Source of the DNA: Acetobacteraceae bacterium
GTDB taxonomy: Bacteria; Pseudomonadota; Alphaproteobacteria; Acetobacterales; Acetobacteraceae
Length of the DNA stretch: 6,708 bases
Assembly: GCA_027340195.1 (NCBI GenBank)
Contig: DAHWNE010000324.1
Coordinates: 1-6,708, forward strand
Direction of reading: 5' to 3'
The notes under the pieces: model-generated
The model's database searches: none
Told to the model about the DNA's origin: nothing
Seen by the model: the letters and a program-made list of their open reading frames with translations, nothing else
Made by a program: the position numbers and the translations under genes
Shown here: in pieces, positions 5,907-6,708 of the stretch
Position numbering within the stretch: the stretch's first letter is position 1
How the letters are laid out: each line of letters starts with the position of its first letter

Positions 5907-6708
5907 GCGCCGCCCCCCGCATAGGCGCGTCCGCGCCAGGCGACGCCGGCGCCCGTGTAGTGGTTCCAGGCGGAGTCCAGCGTGGCGAACAGGAAGAATG
6001 CCGCCACCGCCGGCAGGCTCGCCGCCCGCCAGCCGGAGAGCCCGGCCCGGCGCAGGCTGGGAAGGAACGAGGCCGCCATCGCCACCCATCCCGCCAGCCC
6101 GAGAACGCGGGCAAGACCGGCGCCGAACAGCGCGAGCAGCGGCGGCAGCAGGAAGACGAGGCTCATCCCCGCCACCGTCCCCGCCAGACGCCAGGGGGAG
6201 AAGCGCAGCTGCACATAGGCGGTGCGCGCGATCATCGCGCGGATGGCGCCGAAACCGTCGTAGCGGCGCACCGACCGGGCCAGCGCCGAATGGCCGAGCC
6301 AGATGCGCCCGCCGCGCTTGATCGCCCCGGCCAGCGCGACGTCGTCGATCAGCGCCCCGCGCACCGCGGCGATGCCGCCGATGCGGGCGAGCGCGGCGGC
6401 GCGGATCAGCATGGTCCCGCCGGCGGCGGCGGCGGTGGCGCGCAGCGGGTCATTCACCCAGGCGAATGGGTAGAGCATCTGGAAGAAATAGACGAAGCCC
6501 GGGACCAGCGCGCGCTCGGCCGGGGTGTCGCAGGCGAGCGCGACCATCTCCGAGACCAGATCGGCGCCGGTCGCCTCGGCGCGCGCCACCAGCGCCGAGA
6601 GATGGGTTGGATCATGGATAATGTCGGCATCGGTCAGCAGCAGCAGCGGCGCGTCCCCAGCCGCCTCCACCCCCTGCGCCACCGCCCAGAGCTTGCCCGA
6701 CCAGCCGG
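5903..6708 (-). CDS. hpnB: HpnB, hopene-associated glycosyltransferase family 2 protein, 5' end missing
   Basis: The C-terminal 267 residues of HpnB; the start is beyond the right edge. Full-length members are about 380-400 residues, so roughly a third is missing. The visible part opens with GWSGKLWAVAQG, then the GT2 D-x-D motif in LLLLTDADIIHDP. Next come FFQMLYPFAWVNDP, the GG-x-M-L-I-R block, and IRG-like/ALIDDVALAGAIKRGGRIWLG, all characteristic of HpnB. The C-terminal part has about three membrane helices (LAGTVAGMSLVFLLPPLLAL, then VLGLAGWVAMAASFLP, then LPAVAAFFLFATLDS). It ends with the family tail SAWNHYTGAGVAWRGRAY. HpnB is encoded in many hopanoid clusters, but its reaction is not settled; a role in hopanoid side-chain or head-group modification is assumed. 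A GTG at 6682 is open but is internal, since family-conserved residues precede it. The TGA overlaps the hpnC ATG. Confidence 0.92.
   Translation of the reverse strand, partial: GWSGKLWAVAQGVEAAGDAPLLLLTDADIIHDPTHLSALVARAEATGADLVSEMVALACDTPAERALVPGFVYFFQMLYPFAWVNDPLRATAAAAGGTMLIRAAALARIGGIAAVRGALIDDVALAGAIKRGGRIWLGHSALARSVRRYDGFGAIRAMIARTAYVQLRFSPWRLAGTVAGMSLVFLLPPLLALFGAGLARVLGLAGWVAMAASFLPSLRRAGLSGWRAASLPAVAAFFLFATLDSAWNHYTGAGVAWRGRAYAGGGA

Noticed and set aside
1..6708. Mobile elements, CRISPR arrays, tRNA or rRNA genes
   Set aside because: I saw no transposase, no regularly spaced repeats and no RNA gene. Nearly every base belongs to one of the nine minus-strand genes.

Overview
The window reads as a GC-rich alphaproteobacterial chromosome segment. 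An Acetobacteraceae-type or related Rhodospirillales host is my guess from the hopanoid genes and codon use, not something the sequence proves. All nine genes lie on the minus strand, packed with little or no intergenic space. Transcription runs from the right edge (about 6708) to the left edge (1), and both end genes are cut by the window.

Right part (6708 to 4174): three hopanoid/squalene genes, hpnB (5' end missing), hpnC and hpnD, joined by two ATGA stop/start overlaps. HpnD condenses two farnesyl diphosphates to presqualene diphosphate. HpnC converts that to hydroxysqualene. HpnB is the hopanoid-associated glycosyltransferase-like membrane protein. The gene that often follows hpnD, hpnE (reduction of hydroxysqualene to squalene), is not here. 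HpnC carries Ala in place of the first Asp of its second aspartate-rich motif.

Middle part (4145 to 1911): a small tandem-CDGSH iron-sulfur protein, an enolase-superfamily (mandelate racemase subgroup) enzyme with a complete set of metal and catalytic residues plus a K-x-H motif, and a ferritin-like di-iron protein whose ligand pattern resembles soluble acyl-ACP desaturases. None of the three has a substrate that can be named from sequence.

Left part (1862 to 1): a two-gene transporter, made of a short DUF3311 membrane protein overlapping by ATGA with a sodium:solute symporter of the monocarboxylate-permease-like branch. The symporter's stop codon overlaps the apparent start of rsmD (16S rRNA G966 methyltransferase), of which only about 44 N-terminal residues are in the window. 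This rsmD has no ATG, GTG or TTG at the expected place. The best start is a CTG in a CTGA overlap, six bases after a GGAGGA ribosome binding site.

The spacing suggests one long transcript or a few read-through units. The only gaps above 20 bases are 28 bases (hpnD/CDGSH) and 48 bases (ferritin-like/DUF3311), and the latter holds a short GC hairpin. I saw no RNA genes, mobile elements, CRISPR arrays or long repeats. No known gene cluster of a new kind is proven. The points most worth checking are the CTG start of rsmD, the altered HpnC motif, and the CDGSH gene standing where hpnE might be expected.
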